A DNA stretch of 64,000 nt from Dipteris shenzhenensis (taxonomy: Eukaryota; Polypodiophyta; Polypodiopsida; Gleicheniales), in assembly GCA_047967505.1 (NCBI GenBank), contig CM106539.1; one strand, given 5' to 3'. Positions 63,740 through 64,000 of the stretch are shown here, one piece after another. Each line of letters opens with the position of its first letter. Position 1 is the first letter of the stretch. A model generated the notes under the pieces. It ran no database searches, was not told the origin of the DNA, and worked only from the letters and a program-made list of their open reading frames with translations. Both the position numbers and the translations under genes were made by a program.

Positions 63740-64000
63740 TGCATCTCATACTCAAGATTTTGATAGGTTTTCTTACTAAAGGAGTTGGCGCCCCAAGCTT
63801 CAACTGCTTCTCCAAGAATTGTGTCTCTTTCCCATGCGGCACTCTGTCAAAGGCTTTCATGAAATCTATGAAACTGCAACAGATAGCCTCTTTGTTGCCT
63901 TTGACTCCTTCAATTGCAGCTCTTACGGCAACCAAGTGATCAACTGTTGAGTACTTGGGATGGGATGGTGCCCTCACTCCTTGTCCTCTGCCCATTTACT
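63740..64000 (-). pseudogene. LINE reverse transcriptase fragment (runs off window)
   Basis: The minus-strand frame has STVDHLVAVRAAIEGVKGNK, then CCSFIDFMKAFDRVPHG and [16 protein letters not shown]. This is the RT palm motif A region (the aspartate of FxDxxKAFD) of a LINE. The part beyond 63740, with the catalytic YxDD, is replaced by the copia RT on the other strand. It continues to the right of the window. Confidence 0.85.

Overview
This window looks like nuclear DNA from a land plant with a large, repeat-rich genome. The only host gene I can support is a plant-type cytosolic Xaa-Pro aminopeptidase (aminopeptidase P, M24B), on the minus strand. Nearly everything else is degraded, nested Ty3/gypsy, Ty1/copia and non-LTR (LINE) retrotransposon sequence. 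The very long introns and the LINE types suggest a fern or another lineage with inflated introns; this is inference.

Five aminopeptidase exons are visible with clean splice sites and continuous reading phase: 62597-62407, 61887-61779, 61585-61431, 34659-34567 and 7465-7385. The third and fourth are 26.8 kb apart and the fourth and fifth are 27.1 kb apart. Most of the window is therefore two giant introns filled with transposons. Earlier exons should lie beyond the right edge. The last exon was not found and probably lies beyond the left edge.

From left to right: 1-7.4 kb holds tandem repeats, a LINE tail (3.8-4.4 kb) and a gypsy gag-protease-RT remnant fused to another LINE tail (4.5-6.9 kb). 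Intron 4 (7.5-34.6 kb) holds LTR fragments, a gypsy gag with an internal inverted piece (10.1-10.9 kb), LINE-1 (11.6-16.5 kb) broken by an LTR fragment, a chromodomain gypsy element (17.1-22.3 kb), and LINE-2 (22.9-30.6 kb) interrupted by a short copia element (23906-27011) with a CCTCC target duplication.

Intron 3 (34.7-61.4 kb) holds a degraded gypsy element with a 192-bp in-frame duplication (37.3-41.2 kb), an L1-like LINE fragment, and a copia remnant (43.3-48.5 kb). That remnant was invaded by a deleted gypsy element (43624-47300, target duplication CCTAC), a 498-bp gypsy protease fragment (target duplication AAAGTC) and a bare poly(A) tract. Next comes a scrambled Tat-type gypsy element with a second RNase H domain (50.0-58.6 kb). 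It contains a 187-bp satellite array and an almost perfect 175-181-bp inverted repeat flanking a 2.2-kb segment with an unrecognised 105-residue ORF. L1-like and copia remnants follow. The right end (63.3-64 kb) is a copia RT fused head to head with a LINE RT.

No tRNA, rRNA, CRISPR array or bacterial-type system was seen. All transposon coding regions appear broken; the copia element at 23.9-27.0 kb is the best preserved.
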